Assembly: GCA_964529795.1 (NCBI GenBank)
Contig: CAZGXM010000014.1
Location: 1 to 41,018 of the forward strand
Length of the DNA stretch: 41,018 nucleotides
Direction: 5' to 3'
Source: CAZGXM01 sp964529795
GTDB taxonomy: Bacteria > Bacillota > JADQBR01
Under the pieces are notes generated by a model. That model was not told where the DNA came from and did no database searches. It saw only the letters and a program-made list of their open reading frames with translations. Both the position numbers and the translations under genes were made by a program. Positions 1 to 8,957 of this stretch are shown in pieces. Each line of letters begins with the position of its first letter. Position 1 is the stretch's first letter.

Positions 1-1
1 C

Positions 2-262
2 GGTTCTCTAATTTTTGCATCTCTGTACACAGCAGGATTTTCTGACATTGATGGACTGGAAACAATCGAAACCTGTGTTGAACAGTTAAAAAAAACACTG
101 AGAGCAGCGCATGACCTGAATGAAGATAATTACCGGATGCTGCAGGAAAAAGTTAACCAGACCAAGGCGCTGCTTGCTGAGGTGGAAAAAGGGAAGCAGA
201 CGCTGAAGGCGTACAAGAGCAAGCGGCAGTTTGTGCCGCGTTTTTTGGATGAGAAGGCATGA
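2..262 (+). CDS. C-terminal part of a probable flagellar chaperone-like protein (FliT/FlgN-like), 5' end outside window
   Basis: An open frame runs in from the window edge and ends at TGA 260-262, leaving 86 residues. The visible part is helical and charged, with a coiled-coil-like stretch (NYRMLQEKVNQTKALLAEVEKG), then a YKSKRQFVPRF segment and a basic/acidic tail. Small helical proteins with a lysine/tyrosine-rich tail sitting just upstream of flagellar operons are often FliT- or FlgN-type export chaperones, which hold filament-cap or hook-filament junction proteins before secretion. Family assignment here is inference from length, composition and location; no diagnostic motif is visible. 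A hairpin plus T-run follows the stop, so it is probably not cotranscribed with flgB. Confidence 0.45.
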   Translation, partial: GSLIFASLYTAGFSDIDGLETIETCVEQLKKTLRAAHDLNEDNYRMLQEKVNQTKALLAEVEKGKQTLKAYKSKRQFVPRFLDEKA

Positions 263-290
263 ACCCTATTGTGGGTTTGTTTTTTTGTTT
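262..290 (+). terminator. Candidate intrinsic terminator after the chaperone-like gene
   Basis: The hairpin AACCC (262-266) / GGGTT (273-277) has a six-base loop and is followed by a T-rich run (276-290). The stem is only 5 bp, so strength is uncertain, but its place directly after a stop codon and before the flgB operon fits a transcription boundary. Confidence 0.45.
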
Positions 291-438
291 GGGGACAGGC
301 AAAAATGTCTCAAAAAAAAGTAGTAAAATGCAGGAATTGGCTGCTTTTTGTTGAAATATCTTCCTGAAGATGAAAAATGTCTTAATAGAGGAAAAAGGAT
401 TGTTATTAATGTCACAAACCGGGTTTGGGAGGGGTTTG

Positions 439-822
439 ATGCGAGGGATAGTAAATGATGTTACTTCTCAACTGCTGGTGAAGGTATTGAATGCGGCATC
501 ATTGAGACAGCGGGTAATAAGCAATAACATTGCCAACATCAACACACCGGGTTTCAAGCGGTCTTATGTCACCTTTGAAGAGCAGTTGCAGCAGGTGCTG
601 GCGGCAGGTGACGGTAAAAACTTGGAGACAGAGTTGGATAAAGTAGAACCGGGAATACGCCGGGATACCGGCAGTTCCATGCGAAAAGACGGTAACAATG
701 TGGATATGGATCAGGAGATGACAAATTTGGCGATGAACTCGATCAATTTTAATACCGCGGTGCAGCAGTTGAACAAAAAATTTGCCATGTTGCGTTATGT
801 CATCAATGAGGGGAGGAGATAG
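439..822 (+). CDS. flgB: Flagellar basal-body rod protein FlgB
   Basis: FlgB is a proximal rod subunit exported by the flagellar type III apparatus. The 127-residue product has the family's N-terminal rod signature, SNNIANINTPGFKR, near residues 26-39, and a C-terminal helix with NLAMNSINFNTAVQ that pairs with it. I chose ATG 439 because GGGAGGGG lies just upstream at ideal spacing and because FlgB proteins normally begin about 20 residues before the SNNIAN motif. The frame is open further upstream (ATGs at 370 and 409), but those would add an atypical extension. It is the first gene of the large flagellar string, followed 3 bp later by flgC. Confidence 0.93.
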   Translation: MRGIVNDVTSQLLVKVLNAASLRQRVISNNIANINTPGFKRSYVTFEEQLQQVLAAGDGKNLETELDKVEPGIRRDTGSSMRKDGNNVDMDQEMTNLAMNSINFNTAVQQLNKKFAMLRYVINEGRR

Positions 823-825
823 GCT

Positions 826-1242
826 GTGAAGGTGTTTCAGTCTATGGCCATCAGCGCCAGCGCTTTGACGGCGGAACGACTGCGCATGGATCTTATTTCC
901 AGCAATATTGCCAACATTAACACCACCCGCACGGAAAAAGGAGGTCCTTACCGGCGCAAGGTCCCTGTGTTTCAGGAGGTATTACGGCGGAATATGGAAG
1001 GGAACCTGGTGGGAAGCGGGGTCGGGATAACGGCCATTAAGGAAGATAATGCGCCGCCGAAAATGATTTATGACCCAAGCCATCCCGATGCCAACGCGGA
1101 TGGGTACGTGGCAATGCCCAATATCAACATAATTAACGAAATGGTGGATTTGATAACTGCCACCAGAACCTATGAAGCAAACGTTACGGTAATTGATGCT
1201 GCCAAAAATATGGCGCTAAAAGCGTTGACGATCGGCAGATAG
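826..1242 (+). CDS. flgC: Flagellar basal-body rod protein FlgC
   Basis: This is a proximal rod subunit that stacks with FlgB. The 138-residue protein has the N-terminal SSNIANINTTRTEKGGPYRRK segment typical of FlgC (the GGPY/RRK part separates FlgC from FlgB) and the C-terminal VDLITATRTYEANVTVI motif shared by rod/hook proteins. It starts with GTG behind GGGAGGAG, only 3 bp after flgB stops, so the two are probably translationally coupled. Length is normal for the family. Confidence 0.95.
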   Translation: MKVFQSMAISASALTAERLRMDLISSNIANINTTRTEKGGPYRRKVPVFQEVLRRNMEGNLVGSGVGITAIKEDNAPPKMIYDPSHPDANADGYVAMPNINIINEMVDLITATRTYEANVTVIDAAKNMALKALTIGR

Positions 1243-1253
1243 GAGGGTGACCA

Positions 1254-1556
1254 GTGAAAGTGGACCTGTTAGCAATTACTCCTCCCGGCGTCGGCGGCAT
1301 CCAATCAAAAACCAGGACCGCTAAGGCGCAGCAAGGACCTTCCTTTGCTGATTACTTGCGGGAGGCATTTAATGAGGTCAATGACCTGCAATTGAAAGCG
1401 GACAGGATTACCAGGCAGTTTTTTGCCGGTGAAGTAGAGGACCTGCACCAGGTAATGATAGCTACGGAACAGGCTAACCTGGCATTGCAGCTGACAGTGC
1501 AAATCCGCAACAAAATTATTGAAGCATACCAGGAAATATCCCGCATGCAGGTTTAA
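1254..1556 (+). CDS. fliE: Flagellar hook-basal body protein FliE
   Basis: FliE joins the MS ring to the proximal rod. The product is 100 residues, normal for FliE, with the conserved SFADYLREAFNEVNDLQ and the C-terminal HQVMIATEQANLALQLTVQIRNKIIEAYQEI helix near residues 64-95. The GTG start follows AGGAGGTGA-like bases. It sits third in the order flgB-flgC-fliE-fliF seen in Bacillus and clostridia. Confidence 0.95.
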   Translation: MKVDLLAITPPGVGGIQSKTRTAKAQQGPSFADYLREAFNEVNDLQLKADRITRQFFAGEVEDLHQVMIATEQANLALQLTVQIRNKIIEAYQEISRMQV

Positions 1557-1586
1557 ATTTTTTGGCTTGCCGGGGGGAGTGGGAAC

Positions 1587-3134
1587 ATGAACTTCAGTGA
1601 TTTAAAGGAGCAGCTACCGGAAAAATGGTCGGCGTTATCAACAGCCAAGAAGTCAGCGGGAATTATCATGGGGTTGGCCCTTATTTTTGCCATTATATTG
1701 TTTGTCCAAAGTAGCGGTGAGACACAATTTACTCCACTGTTCAGTCAGTTGGACCCCAAAGATGCTTCGGCTGTAGTGGACAAACTAAAGGAAACAGGGG
1801 TTAATTATAAGTTGAGTGACCAGGGCAGTACGATTTTGGTCCCCGAGAAACGGGTATATGAACTGCGGCTGCAGTTGGCCAGTGACGGGATTTTGCCCAG
1901 TGAGGGCATTGGTTTTGAATTGTTTGACCAGAACAAACTGGGCATGACTGAGTTCGAGCGCCGGCTAAATTACCAGCGGGCGCTGCAGGAAGAATTGCGG
2001 CGTACTATTGTGTCCATGCAAGAGGTTGAGCAGGCCAGGGTGCACTTGGTGATTCCCGAACCCAGTGTTTTTGTGGAGGAAAAAGAAGAAGCTTCGGCTT
2101 CAGTAGTAATCAAGTTACGCCCCCTGACGAAAATGAAACCGGAACAGGTTAAAGGAATTGTCCTGTTGGTAGCCAACAGTGTAGAAAATCTCAAGCCGGA
2201 AAATGTCACTGTCATTGACATGAGTGGTAGAATCCTTTCCAATGAATTAGCTTTTGGGCAGGACAGGTCCCTGGCGGCCAGCCAACTGGAACAGCAGGAG
2301 ATGAAGCGCCGGTTTGAAGATAATTTGGAAGACAGAGTGGAAGAAATGCTGGGAAGAATTTTTGGACCCGGCAAGGCAATAGCCATGATAACCGCTGATT
2401 TGGATTTCAACCAGCGGCAGGTTACCCGTATCGATTATGGCCGGGACGGTGTGGTGAGGAGCGAGCAGGTTGTCAGGGAGGAAACCACATCCAGCACAAG
2501 TTCCACCGGCGGTGTGCCCGGGACGGAGTCCAACATGAACACCTACCCGGGGCTGGAAACCGGCGGCAACAGTACGGACCAATCAAAAGAAGATATTACC
2601 CGTAAATACGAAATTGACCAGGAGCAGGAAACTGTGGTTTATGCACCGGGGACGGTAAAACGGCTCTCCACGGCGGTTACTGTTGACGGGCCTTTAAGTG
2701 AGGAACAAATAGCCCAAATCAAGGAACTGGTCACTGCGGCGATCGGGTATTACCCGGACAGGGGTGACCGGATTACCGTGACGAGTATGGCCTTTGACAA
2801 CAGTTTTACGGAAAAAGTTCAGGCAGCAATGGAAAAACAGGCGGTAAAAGAAGCGAAGGAAAAGCAGCTGCGCCAATATATTAGCGCCGGTTTGGCGGCG
2901 CTTGCGCTGGTATTGACTTTTATTATTATTTTAGTGGCATTGCGCCGCCGCAGGTCAGGAGAGCTGGACGCCACCATAGAGGGCGTGGTGCCTATCCAGG
3001 ATATCAGTAAAGAACCCATTGGCGATGCCGGTGAAGTGGAAAAGAAAGACAAGAAGCGCCAGTTGCGTCGGATGGTGGAACAAAAACCTGAAGAGGCGGT
3101 GGAACTGGTAAAAGCGTGGCTGGAAGAGAGTTAA
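1587..3134 (+). CDS. fliF: Flagellar MS-ring protein FliF
   Basis: FliF forms the membrane MS ring on which the rod, export gate and rotor are built. The 515-residue protein has an N-terminal membrane segment (about residues 25-42), a YscJ/FliF ring-building region with GIGFELFD and MTEFERRLNYQRALQ motifs, a low-complexity Ser/Thr/Gly linker near residues 295-330, a second membrane segment near 430-450, and a cytoplasmic tail that in homologues binds FliG. The ATG follows GGGGGAGTGGG. Length is typical for the family. Confidence 0.97.
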   Translation: MNFSDLKEQLPEKWSALSTAKKSAGIIMGLALIFAIILFVQSSGETQFTPLFSQLDPKDASAVVDKLKETGVNYKLSDQGSTILVPEKRVYELRLQLASDGILPSEGIGFELFDQNKLGMTEFERRLNYQRALQEELRRTIVSMQEVEQARVHLVIPEPSVFVEEKEEASASVVIKLRPLTKMKPEQVKGIVLLVANSVENLKPENVTVIDMSGRILSNELAFGQDRSLAASQLEQQEMKRRFEDNLEDRVEEMLGRIFGPGKAIAMITADLDFNQRQVTRIDYGRDGVVRSEQVVREETTSSTSSTGGVPGTESNMNTYPGLETGGNSTDQSKEDITRKYEIDQEQETVVYAPGTVKRLSTAVTVDGPLSEEQIAQIKELVTAAIGYYPDRGDRITVTSMAFDNSFTEKVQAAMEKQAVKEAKEKQLRQYISAGLAALALVLTFIIILVALRRRRSGELDATIEGVVPIQDISKEPIGDAGEVEKKDKKRQLRRMVEQKPEEAVELVKAWLEES

Positions 3135-3149
3135 GGGGAGTGGGTTGGC

Positions 3150-4160
3150 TTGCGGCAGCAAAATACATATTCCGGACTGCAAAAGGCGGCTATTTTCATG
3201 ATTGCCATCGGCCCCGAACTTTCCTCGCGGATTTTAAAACATTTACCAGATGAAGATATTGAGCGGATAACCTATGAAGTAGCCAATCTGGGCAAGGTTG
3301 ATATCAACGCGCAGCGGGAAGTAATGGACGAGTTTTTTCAAATGTATGAAGCCAGGGAATATCTCATACACGGTGGTATAAAATACGCGCGGGAAATCTT
3401 GGAAAGAACCTTGGGACCGCAAAAAGCCAGCGATATCATTAAAAAACTTGTAGCGGCCTCCAAAATCCGTCCTTTTTCCATGATACGCAAGACGGACCCC
3501 AAACAGCTGGTCAGCTTTATCAGCAATGAACACCCGCAGACTATTGCGCTTATCCTTTCCCACCTTGAGCCGCAGCAGGCATCTATCGTGCTGAGCGGGC
3601 TGCCGGAGGAAATTCAAAGTGAAATTGCCCGGAGAGTTGCTTTGATGGAAAGAACTTCTCCGGAAGTAATCAAGGAAATTGAAAGTGTCCTGGAGAAAAA
3701 AATGTCTTCGCTGGTAGAACAAGATTTTACCGCGGTAGGAGGGATATCCACCCTGGTGGATATTTTAAACCGGGTAGACAGGAGTACGGAAAAGGTAATA
3801 TTGGAAGATTTGGAGGCTCAGGACCAGGAACTGGCTGACGAGATTCGCAAACGCATGTTTGTCTTTGAAGATATTATTACCCTGGATGATGCATCCATTC
3901 GCCGCGTGCTGCGGGAAATTGACACCAAAGACCTCACCATGGCTCTTAAGGGTTCCAGTGACGAGGTGGCTGACCGGATCTACCGCAACTTGTCAAAGCG
4001 GGCCGGTGAAATGCTGAAAGAGGATATTGAATTTATGGGCCCCGTACGCTTGCGCGATGTGGAGGAAGCGCAGCAGCGTATTGTCAAGGTTATCCGTCAA
4101 CTTGATGAAGCAGGCGAAATTATTATCTCCAGAGGCGGGGAGGATGCCATAGTTGTCTAA
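3150..4160 (+). CDS. fliG: Flagellar motor switch protein FliG
   Basis: FliG couples the MS ring to the C ring and contacts MotA to generate torque. The 336-residue protein starts SGLQKAAIFMIAIGPE, has the EHPQ motif at residues 127-130, and ends with the C-terminal charged torque helix region (LKGSSDEVADRIYRNLSKR). The start is TTG at 3150, preceded by AAGGGGAGTGGG; no better ATG lies in frame. Its stop overlaps the start of fliH by 8 bp. Confidence 0.96.
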   Translation: MRQQNTYSGLQKAAIFMIAIGPELSSRILKHLPDEDIERITYEVANLGKVDINAQREVMDEFFQMYEAREYLIHGGIKYAREILERTLGPQKASDIIKKLVAASKIRPFSMIRKTDPKQLVSFISNEHPQTIALILSHLEPQQASIVLSGLPEEIQSEIARRVALMERTSPEVIKEIESVLEKKMSSLVEQDFTAVGGISTLVDILNRVDRSTEKVILEDLEAQDQELADEIRKRMFVFEDIITLDDASIRRVLREIDTKDLTMALKGSSDEVADRIYRNLSKRAGEMLKEDIEFMGPVRLRDVEEAQQRIVKVIRQLDEAGEIIISRGGEDAIVV

Positions 4161-4872
4161 GATTTTAAGGAAGTCGGTATTAGACGAGCAAGGGCAGGAG
4201 ATAAATGTCCGCCGGGATTTCCGCCTGGATGAGGCGAACGGAGAAAAAGGCGCCGGTTCGGAGCGAGTTAAAGCTGGTCCGGCTGTGGAGATGGAAAACC
4301 TGAAGGAAGAGGCGGAAAAACAGGCGCGGCAAATAATTGCCGCTGCCCGTGCCGAAAAAGATAAAGTGTTTCGCGAAGCAGAGAAGGCAGGATTTGAGCA
4401 GGGTTTTCAAAAAGGCCTGGCTGCCGGCAAAGATGAAGCGCAGAAATTACGCCGGCAGGCCGAGGAATTATTAAACCGGGCCAGAAACTGGCACAGTGAA
4501 CTTGTCAGGGAAAGTGAAAAGAATATTATTGATCTGGCGGTTGCCATAGCCGCCAAGTTGGTGAGAAAAGAGCTGGGAATCTTTCCTGAACACATCGTAG
4601 CGGTTGCTCAGGAAGCGTTGCAGAAGGTTAAGGAGAGTGAAACTTACATCATCTATGCCCATCCTGAGGATGCAGAGATATTGAAATCCAAGCGAGATTT
4701 ATTGCTGCAGGACTTACCGGTCAATATATCGTTACGCATTCTGGCTGATGCGGCAATTGACCGGGGAGGGTGCCTGGTGGACACCAATACCGGCCAGGTT
4801 GAAGTTACCATAGAGGGACAGCTGGAAAGGTTGAAGAGGGTGTTGACGGGAAGGGAAGATATTGAAAGATAA
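4153..4872 (+). CDS. fliH: Flagellar export ATPase regulator FliH
   Basis: FliH binds the FliI ATPase and links it to the export gate. The 239-residue product is charged and coiled-coil-like in its middle (Ala/Glu/Lys/Arg-rich, about residues 50-125, including a GFEQGFQKGLAAGKDEA stretch of the kind seen in FliH) and has a C-terminal FliH/HrpE domain with IAAKLVRKELG and DRGGCLVDTNTGQVEVTI. It begins with TTG overlapping fliG and ends overlapping fliI, so all three are probably coupled. Confidence 0.93.
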   Translation: MSKILRKSVLDEQGQEINVRRDFRLDEANGEKGAGSERVKAGPAVEMENLKEEAEKQARQIIAAARAEKDKVFREAEKAGFEQGFQKGLAAGKDEAQKLRRQAEELLNRARNWHSELVRESEKNIIDLAVAIAAKLVRKELGIFPEHIVAVAQEALQKVKESETYIIYAHPEDAEILKSKRDLLLQDLPVNISLRILADAAIDRGGCLVDTNTGQVEVTIEGQLERLKRVLTGREDIER

Positions 4873-6181
4873 CATTTCTTGGGACAGTCTTCTTTGTAAA
4901 GTGAAAAAGGCCGACCTAAGCCAAATCAGGGGCAAGGTGACCAGGGTCATCGGTTTGACCGTAGAGGTCAAGGGTCTAAACGCTTCCATAGGCGAGGTAT
5001 GTAATATTTATCCCCCGGGCAATGGCCCGGTCTGTGCAGAAGTGGTGGGATTTAAGGAAAAGGCAACACTGATGATGCCGTTGGGCCAATTGGGAGGGGT
5101 TGCGCCGGGTTGTCTGGTGGTACCTACGGGGCACTCGTTAAGGGTCGCTGTGGGCCCGCAGCTTTTGGGCAATGTGCTGGATGGTTTGGGCCGTCCGATG
5201 AAAAAGGGTAGTGATTTCTCCGGAAATGAGAGAATTACTTACCCGGTGGACAACAACCCTCCCGACCCGCTGACCAGAAGGAGAATTACCCGGCAATTGG
5301 AAACCGGCATCAAAGCCATCGACGGTTTATTGACCTGCGGTATGGGGCAAAGAATTGGTATTTTTTCCGGCAGCGGCGTGGGGAAAAGTACGCTGCTGGG
5401 AATGATTGCTCGGAAAAGCAGTGCTGATATCAACGTGATTGCCCTCATCGGCGAACGGGGCCGTGAAGTGCTGGACTTCCTGGAAAAAGACCTGGGTGAA
5501 GCGGGGCTGAAACGGTCGGTTGTAGTGGTGGCTACTTCCGACCAGCCGGCGTTAATCAGGATAAAAGGAGCCATGGTGGCCACGGCAATTGCAGAATTTT
5601 TTCGGGACCAGGGCAAACAGGTGATGCTGATGATGGATTCTATTACCCGTTTTGCCATGGCCCAGCGGGAAGTGGGCCTGGCTATCGGGGAGCCGCCGGC
5701 CACGCGGGGGTATCCCCCTTCGGTTTTTGCGCTGTTACCCCGTTTGCTGGAGCGTTCCGGCAATGCTGCTGTTGGTTCCATAACCGGCCTGTACACCGTA
5801 CTGGTCGATGCTGATGATATGAACGAACCGATTGCCGATGCGGTACGGGGAATTTTAGACGGGCACATTGTTCTTTCCCGGAAATTGGCGGCAAAGAATC
5901 ATTTTCCCGCCGTGGATGTACTGGAAAGTATCAGCCGGCTGATGATAGAAATTACGGGTAAGGAACACCAGCAACTGGCGGGGAGACTGAAGGACTTGCT
6001 GGCTACATATAGACAGTCTGAGGATTTAATCAGCGTGGGGGCGTATGCAGCCGGTTCCAGTGCCAGGATTGATGAAGCGATCAAGTACTATGACCGCATT
6101 AACAGTTTTTTGCGCCAGGGAATTGAGGAAAGTTTCTCCATGGAGGAAACTTTAAGATTGCTGCAAGAATCCGTTGTTTAG
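4862..6181 (+). CDS. fliI: Flagellum-specific ATPase FliI
   Basis: FliI hydrolyses ATP to energise protein export through the flagellar gate. The 439-residue protein has the Walker A motif GSGVGKST near residues 170-177, the Walker B stretch VMLMMDSITRFAMAQRE, and the FliI/YscN signature GEPPATRGYPPSVFALLPRLLER. The start is TTG at 4862, inside the fliH 3' end. Length and motifs are typical. Confidence 0.97.
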   Translation: MKDNISWDSLLCKVKKADLSQIRGKVTRVIGLTVEVKGLNASIGEVCNIYPPGNGPVCAEVVGFKEKATLMMPLGQLGGVAPGCLVVPTGHSLRVAVGPQLLGNVLDGLGRPMKKGSDFSGNERITYPVDNNPPDPLTRRRITRQLETGIKAIDGLLTCGMGQRIGIFSGSGVGKSTLLGMIARKSSADINVIALIGERGREVLDFLEKDLGEAGLKRSVVVVATSDQPALIRIKGAMVATAIAEFFRDQGKQVMLMMDSITRFAMAQREVGLAIGEPPATRGYPPSVFALLPRLLERSGNAAVGSITGLYTVLVDADDMNEPIADAVRGILDGHIVLSRKLAAKNHFPAVDVLESISRLMIEITGKEHQQLAGRLKDLLATYRQSEDLISVGAYAAGSSARIDEAIKYYDRINSFLRQGIEESFSMEETLRLLQESVV

Positions 6182-6192
6182 GTGGTGGAGAA

Positions 6193-6621
6193 ATGTTTCA
6201 GTTTAAACTGCAAAAAATATTGGACTTCAAGCAGGCAGTGGAAAACGACAAAAAACTCCAGCTTGGGGAAGCTTACCGGGCCAGAGAGCAGGAAAAGAGG
6301 AAACTTTTTCAGTACCAGCAGCAAAAAGAGAGACAGCAGCTCTTTATCAAAGGCGAGGTTGATGTAATTTTCATGTTACAGCGGCAGCAATTTTTGACTG
6401 CCATGGATGAAAAAATTATGCTGCAGCGGGAAAATCTTGCCCGGGCGGAAAAAATGATCAAGAAAAAGCGAGCCGAGCTTACCGACGCGATACAGGAGCG
6501 AAAAGTGTTTGCTAGGATTAAGGAACGGCAGCGGGAGCAGTACAATTACCAGGCTGGTGTCAAGGAACAGAAGATATTGGACGAGACGGCAACTATTTCT
6601 TTCATCAGAAAGAAGAGTTGA
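6193..6621 (+). CDS. fliJ: Flagellar export protein FliJ
   Basis: FliJ is the coiled-coil stalk of the FliI ATPase ring and also a chaperone escort. The 142-residue product begins FQFKLQKILDFKQAVEN, the usual FliJ opening, and is almost wholly charged helix with many Gln, Lys, Arg and Glu residues, ending IRKKS. The ATG at 6193 follows GGTGGTGGAG. It is the third gene of the fliH-fliI-fliJ export set. Confidence 0.92.
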   Translation: MFQFKLQKILDFKQAVENDKKLQLGEAYRAREQEKRKLFQYQQQKERQQLFIKGEVDVIFMLQRQQFLTAMDEKIMLQRENLARAEKMIKKKRAELTDAIQERKVFARIKERQREQYNYQAGVKEQKILDETATISFIRKKS

Positions 6622-6654
6622 TAAAAATACCATTTGCGGAAAGGGGGTGAGCAG

Positions 6655-8055
6655 GTGAACGTGGGCCTCGTTATGGGGCAGGTAAAAGGAAATACGGGTG
6701 CAGTGTTGCAGGGAAAAGGTGTGCCTAAACGGCAGCAGTCGTTTTCAGGGTCATCGGTTTTCAAGGAACTTCTAACCTTGTTGAGTGGTGGCAAAACTGC
6801 AAATGACTCCAAGACTGGTATTGTAAGTATACCGTTGCAGCTAAAAGGGGCAAATTCTCTTTTGGAACGACTGACGCTCCTGGTCAGACACGTGGTTGAT
6901 TTAGACAAGCTCAACCAGCATCCTGAAGCGGCGGAACTGCTTAGAGACACAGCTTTCTTATTAAATGCTTTAGCGGCAATGATTGCCAACACGTCCGGCC
7001 CGCCCGGTGGTCTGAAAGCGGCCTTTCCCCGGCTGGCGGCGGGGACGTTGCAGGCAAATTCGCTGTTGCCGGAAATGTTTGCAGGAAACGAAGCAATCCT
7101 TAACAACTTGTTTGCTGGAAACGCTGTCAAAGGGGACAACCCAGCCGGCTTCGAGACTCTGGCACCGGCGTTGGCGCAGGCTGTCTCATCACTCGGACTT
7201 ACTGAGCAGCAAAGCAAGGAATTTTACGCTTTAATACAGCAACTCCAACAAGGCAGCGTACCGGAAAAACAAATTTCCGGTGCTGTCAAGACCCTGGTTG
7301 CCCGGGCCAACAGCAGGCTGAAAGAATTAAAAGCTCAGGCAAAAGGGGAAAAACCCGGGCCGGGTCAAACAGGTTATCCTCTCAAATCCGGGGAAAAGAC
7401 CAGGGGAGAAGAGACCGCTGCTGACCGGGACACCAAGTTTTGGTTGCCGCTTCAGGAAGATAACAGGGATACGAAAGCCGCGCATAATAAATTGCCGCAC
7501 CCGTCAAGTCAAAGACAGGATGGCTTGCTTGCTTACGGGGGCAAGGGTACGGCCCGGGCAGCCGCACCGGCGGGAAGGGCGGACTTGTCACTGCTCTCGC
7601 AAACCAGCCGGCAGGTTCCGGTTGGCAGCCGTGAGGAGATTTTTCAGCAGTTGGTACAGAAACTGCAGGCGATCCGCGGCGCCGGGAAACACGAGCTGCA
7701 GGTACAGTTGAAACCTGATTACCTGGGCAAGCTGACGCTTAAAGTGGAACAATCAGACGGCGGCATCACTGCGAAAATCATGGTGGAAAACCAGGCGGTA
7801 AAAGAAGTTATTCAACAGCACCTGCCCCACTTGAAACAAGTGCTGCAACAGCAGGGGATCAAGGTAGACCAGGCTGCGGTTTTCATGCAGGAACGTCATG
7901 GACAGGGTTCCCGGTTTCAGTTTGGCGGGCAGCAGCATTTTCAACAGCACGAGCAGGGTACTTACGGGCCTATTTTAGACAGGTTTGAGGAAGAAGAGAA
8001 AAGCGAACTGACACTGTACCCAAAAACCAACGGCTTGGTAGATTATCTCGCGTGA
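6655..8055 (+). CDS. fliK: Flagellar hook-length control protein FliK
   Basis: FliK measures hook length and switches export from hook to filament subunits. The 466-residue protein has a poorly conserved Gln/Ala/Gly-rich N-terminal two thirds, then the Flg_hook C-terminal domain with LQVQLKPDYLGKLTLKV and VENQAVKEVIQQHLPHLKQ. I chose GTG 6655 because AAAGGGGGTGA precedes it at good spacing; the frame opens at TTG 6634 but that lacks a ribosome-binding site. It sits before flgD and flgE, as expected. Confidence 0.9.
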   Translation: MNVGLVMGQVKGNTGAVLQGKGVPKRQQSFSGSSVFKELLTLLSGGKTANDSKTGIVSIPLQLKGANSLLERLTLLVRHVVDLDKLNQHPEAAELLRDTAFLLNALAAMIANTSGPPGGLKAAFPRLAAGTLQANSLLPEMFAGNEAILNNLFAGNAVKGDNPAGFETLAPALAQAVSSLGLTEQQSKEFYALIQQLQQGSVPEKQISGAVKTLVARANSRLKELKAQAKGEKPGPGQTGYPLKSGEKTRGEETAADRDTKFWLPLQEDNRDTKAAHNKLPHPSSQRQDGLLAYGGKGTARAAAPAGRADLSLLSQTSRQVPVGSREEIFQQLVQKLQAIRGAGKHELQVQLKPDYLGKLTLKVEQSDGGITAKIMVENQAVKEVIQQHLPHLKQVLQQQGIKVDQAAVFMQERHGQGSRFQFGGQQHFQQHEQGTYGPILDRFEEEEKSELTLYPKTNGLVDYLA

Positions 8056-8068
8056 AAGGGGTGAGAGA

Positions 8069-8644
8069 ATGGAAGTCAGTAATACTGCTGCCAGTCGGAG
8101 TAGCGGGGCGCAGAATAACATCCCGAAAAAGAAAAATGACGTCTTGGGAAAGGATGACTTTTTAAAATTACTGGTAACGCAGTTGCAGATGCAGGACCCC
8201 ATGGAACCCTTGAAGGATAAGGAATTTATTGCCCAGATGGCACAGTTCAGCACTCTGGAACAGCTGAAAAATATTGCCGGGGGCTTTGAGGAGTTAAATG
8301 CCGCTTTCAACAAGTTCATGGAGAAAGAAGCCGGCGACTACAGTACCCGGTACCTTGGTGCCATCAGCCTGCTGGATAAGGAAATTGCCGGCATGGACTC
8401 CGCGGGTGAGATGGTGACGGGAATTGTCACCGGGGTGTCTGTCAATGACGGTAGCCCGAAAGTATTTATAGGTGATGTGAAGATAGATTGGCAGGATATT
8501 GTTGAAGTAAAGGTTCCCCCGAAACCGGAGCCAATTCCTCCCGAGAATACAGCCGGAGGTGATACTGTTGACGGGCAAGATCAATCTACAGCAACCGCTG
8601 ACAACACCGGTACAGCGGGAGAAACAGCAACAACCGGCCAGTAA
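8069..8644 (+). CDS. flgD: Flagellar hook capping protein FlgD
   Basis: FlgD caps the growing hook and guides FlgE polymerisation. The 191-residue product has the family core LGKDDFLKLLVTQLQMQDPMEPLKDKEFIAQMAQFSTLEQL near residues 28-70 and a compact C-terminal half with MVTGIVTGVSVNDGSPKVFIG. Its last 35 or so residues are a low-complexity Pro/Thr/Gly/Asp/Ala tail whose codons overlap the next gene by 77 bp. The ATG follows AAAGGGGTGAGAG. Confidence 0.94.
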   Translation: MEVSNTAASRSSGAQNNIPKKKNDVLGKDDFLKLLVTQLQMQDPMEPLKDKEFIAQMAQFSTLEQLKNIAGGFEELNAAFNKFMEKEAGDYSTRYLGAISLLDKEIAGMDSAGEMVTGIVTGVSVNDGSPKVFIGDVKIDWQDIVEVKVPPKPEPIPPENTAGGDTVDGQDQSTATADNTGTAGETATTGQ

Positions 8645-8957
8645 GCCGCAGCCACCTAAAGGGCCATCTTTTGCGGAAGTTTTAGAGCGGAACATTCAGG
8701 GCCAGGGAATACGGTTTTCCCAGCATGCCCGGCAGCGCCTGATGCGGCGAAACATAGGGCTGGAGCCGCAGCAGCTGGCAAAGCTCAACCAGGCGGTGGA
8801 AAAAGCGGCACAAAAGGGCGCCAGGGAATCGCTGGTGTTGATGAACGACGTGGCGTTTATTGTCAGCATCAAGAACCGTACCGTTGTTACTGCGGTAGAC
8901 GGGCAAAACCTCAAGGAAAATGTTTTTACCAATATTGACAGTGCAGTGATAGTGTAA
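8568..8957 (+). CDS. TIGR02530-type flagellar operon protein
   Basis: The 129-residue protein has the conserved C-terminal block of the TIGR02530 flagellar operon family: IRFSQHARQRLMRRNI, then VLMNDVAFIVSIKNRTVVTAVDG and NVFTNIDSAVIV at the end. The role is not well established; the family is found only beside flgD and flgE in Gram-positive flagellar operons, suggesting a part in hook building. I chose TTG 8568, five bases after a perfect GGAGGTGA; a GTG at 8559 is open but lies within the ribosome-binding site. It overlaps flgD by 77 bp. Confidence 0.88.
   Translation: MTGKINLQQPLTTPVQREKQQQPASKPQPPKGPSFAEVLERNIQGQGIRFSQHARQRLMRRNIGLEPQQLAKLNQAVEKAAQKGARESLVLMNDVAFIVSIKNRTVVTAVDGQNLKENVFTNIDSAVIV

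Noticed and set aside
291..369. Sigma-28 or sigma-A promoter before flgB
   Set aside because: I looked for TAAA-N15-GCCGATAA and TTGACA/TATAAT patterns but found no convincing pair.
370..438. Upstream ATGs (370, 409) as flgB start
   Set aside because: They add residues not typical of FlgB, and ATG 439 has a far better ribosome-binding site (GGGAGGGG).
1970..2410. 146-codon minus-strand frame inside fliF
   Set aside because: Antisense shadow of fliF; Ser/Leu-rich composition with no family resemblance.
5239..5868. 209-codon minus-strand frame inside fliI
   Set aside because: Shadow opposite the conserved ATPase core; no ribosome-binding site or motif.
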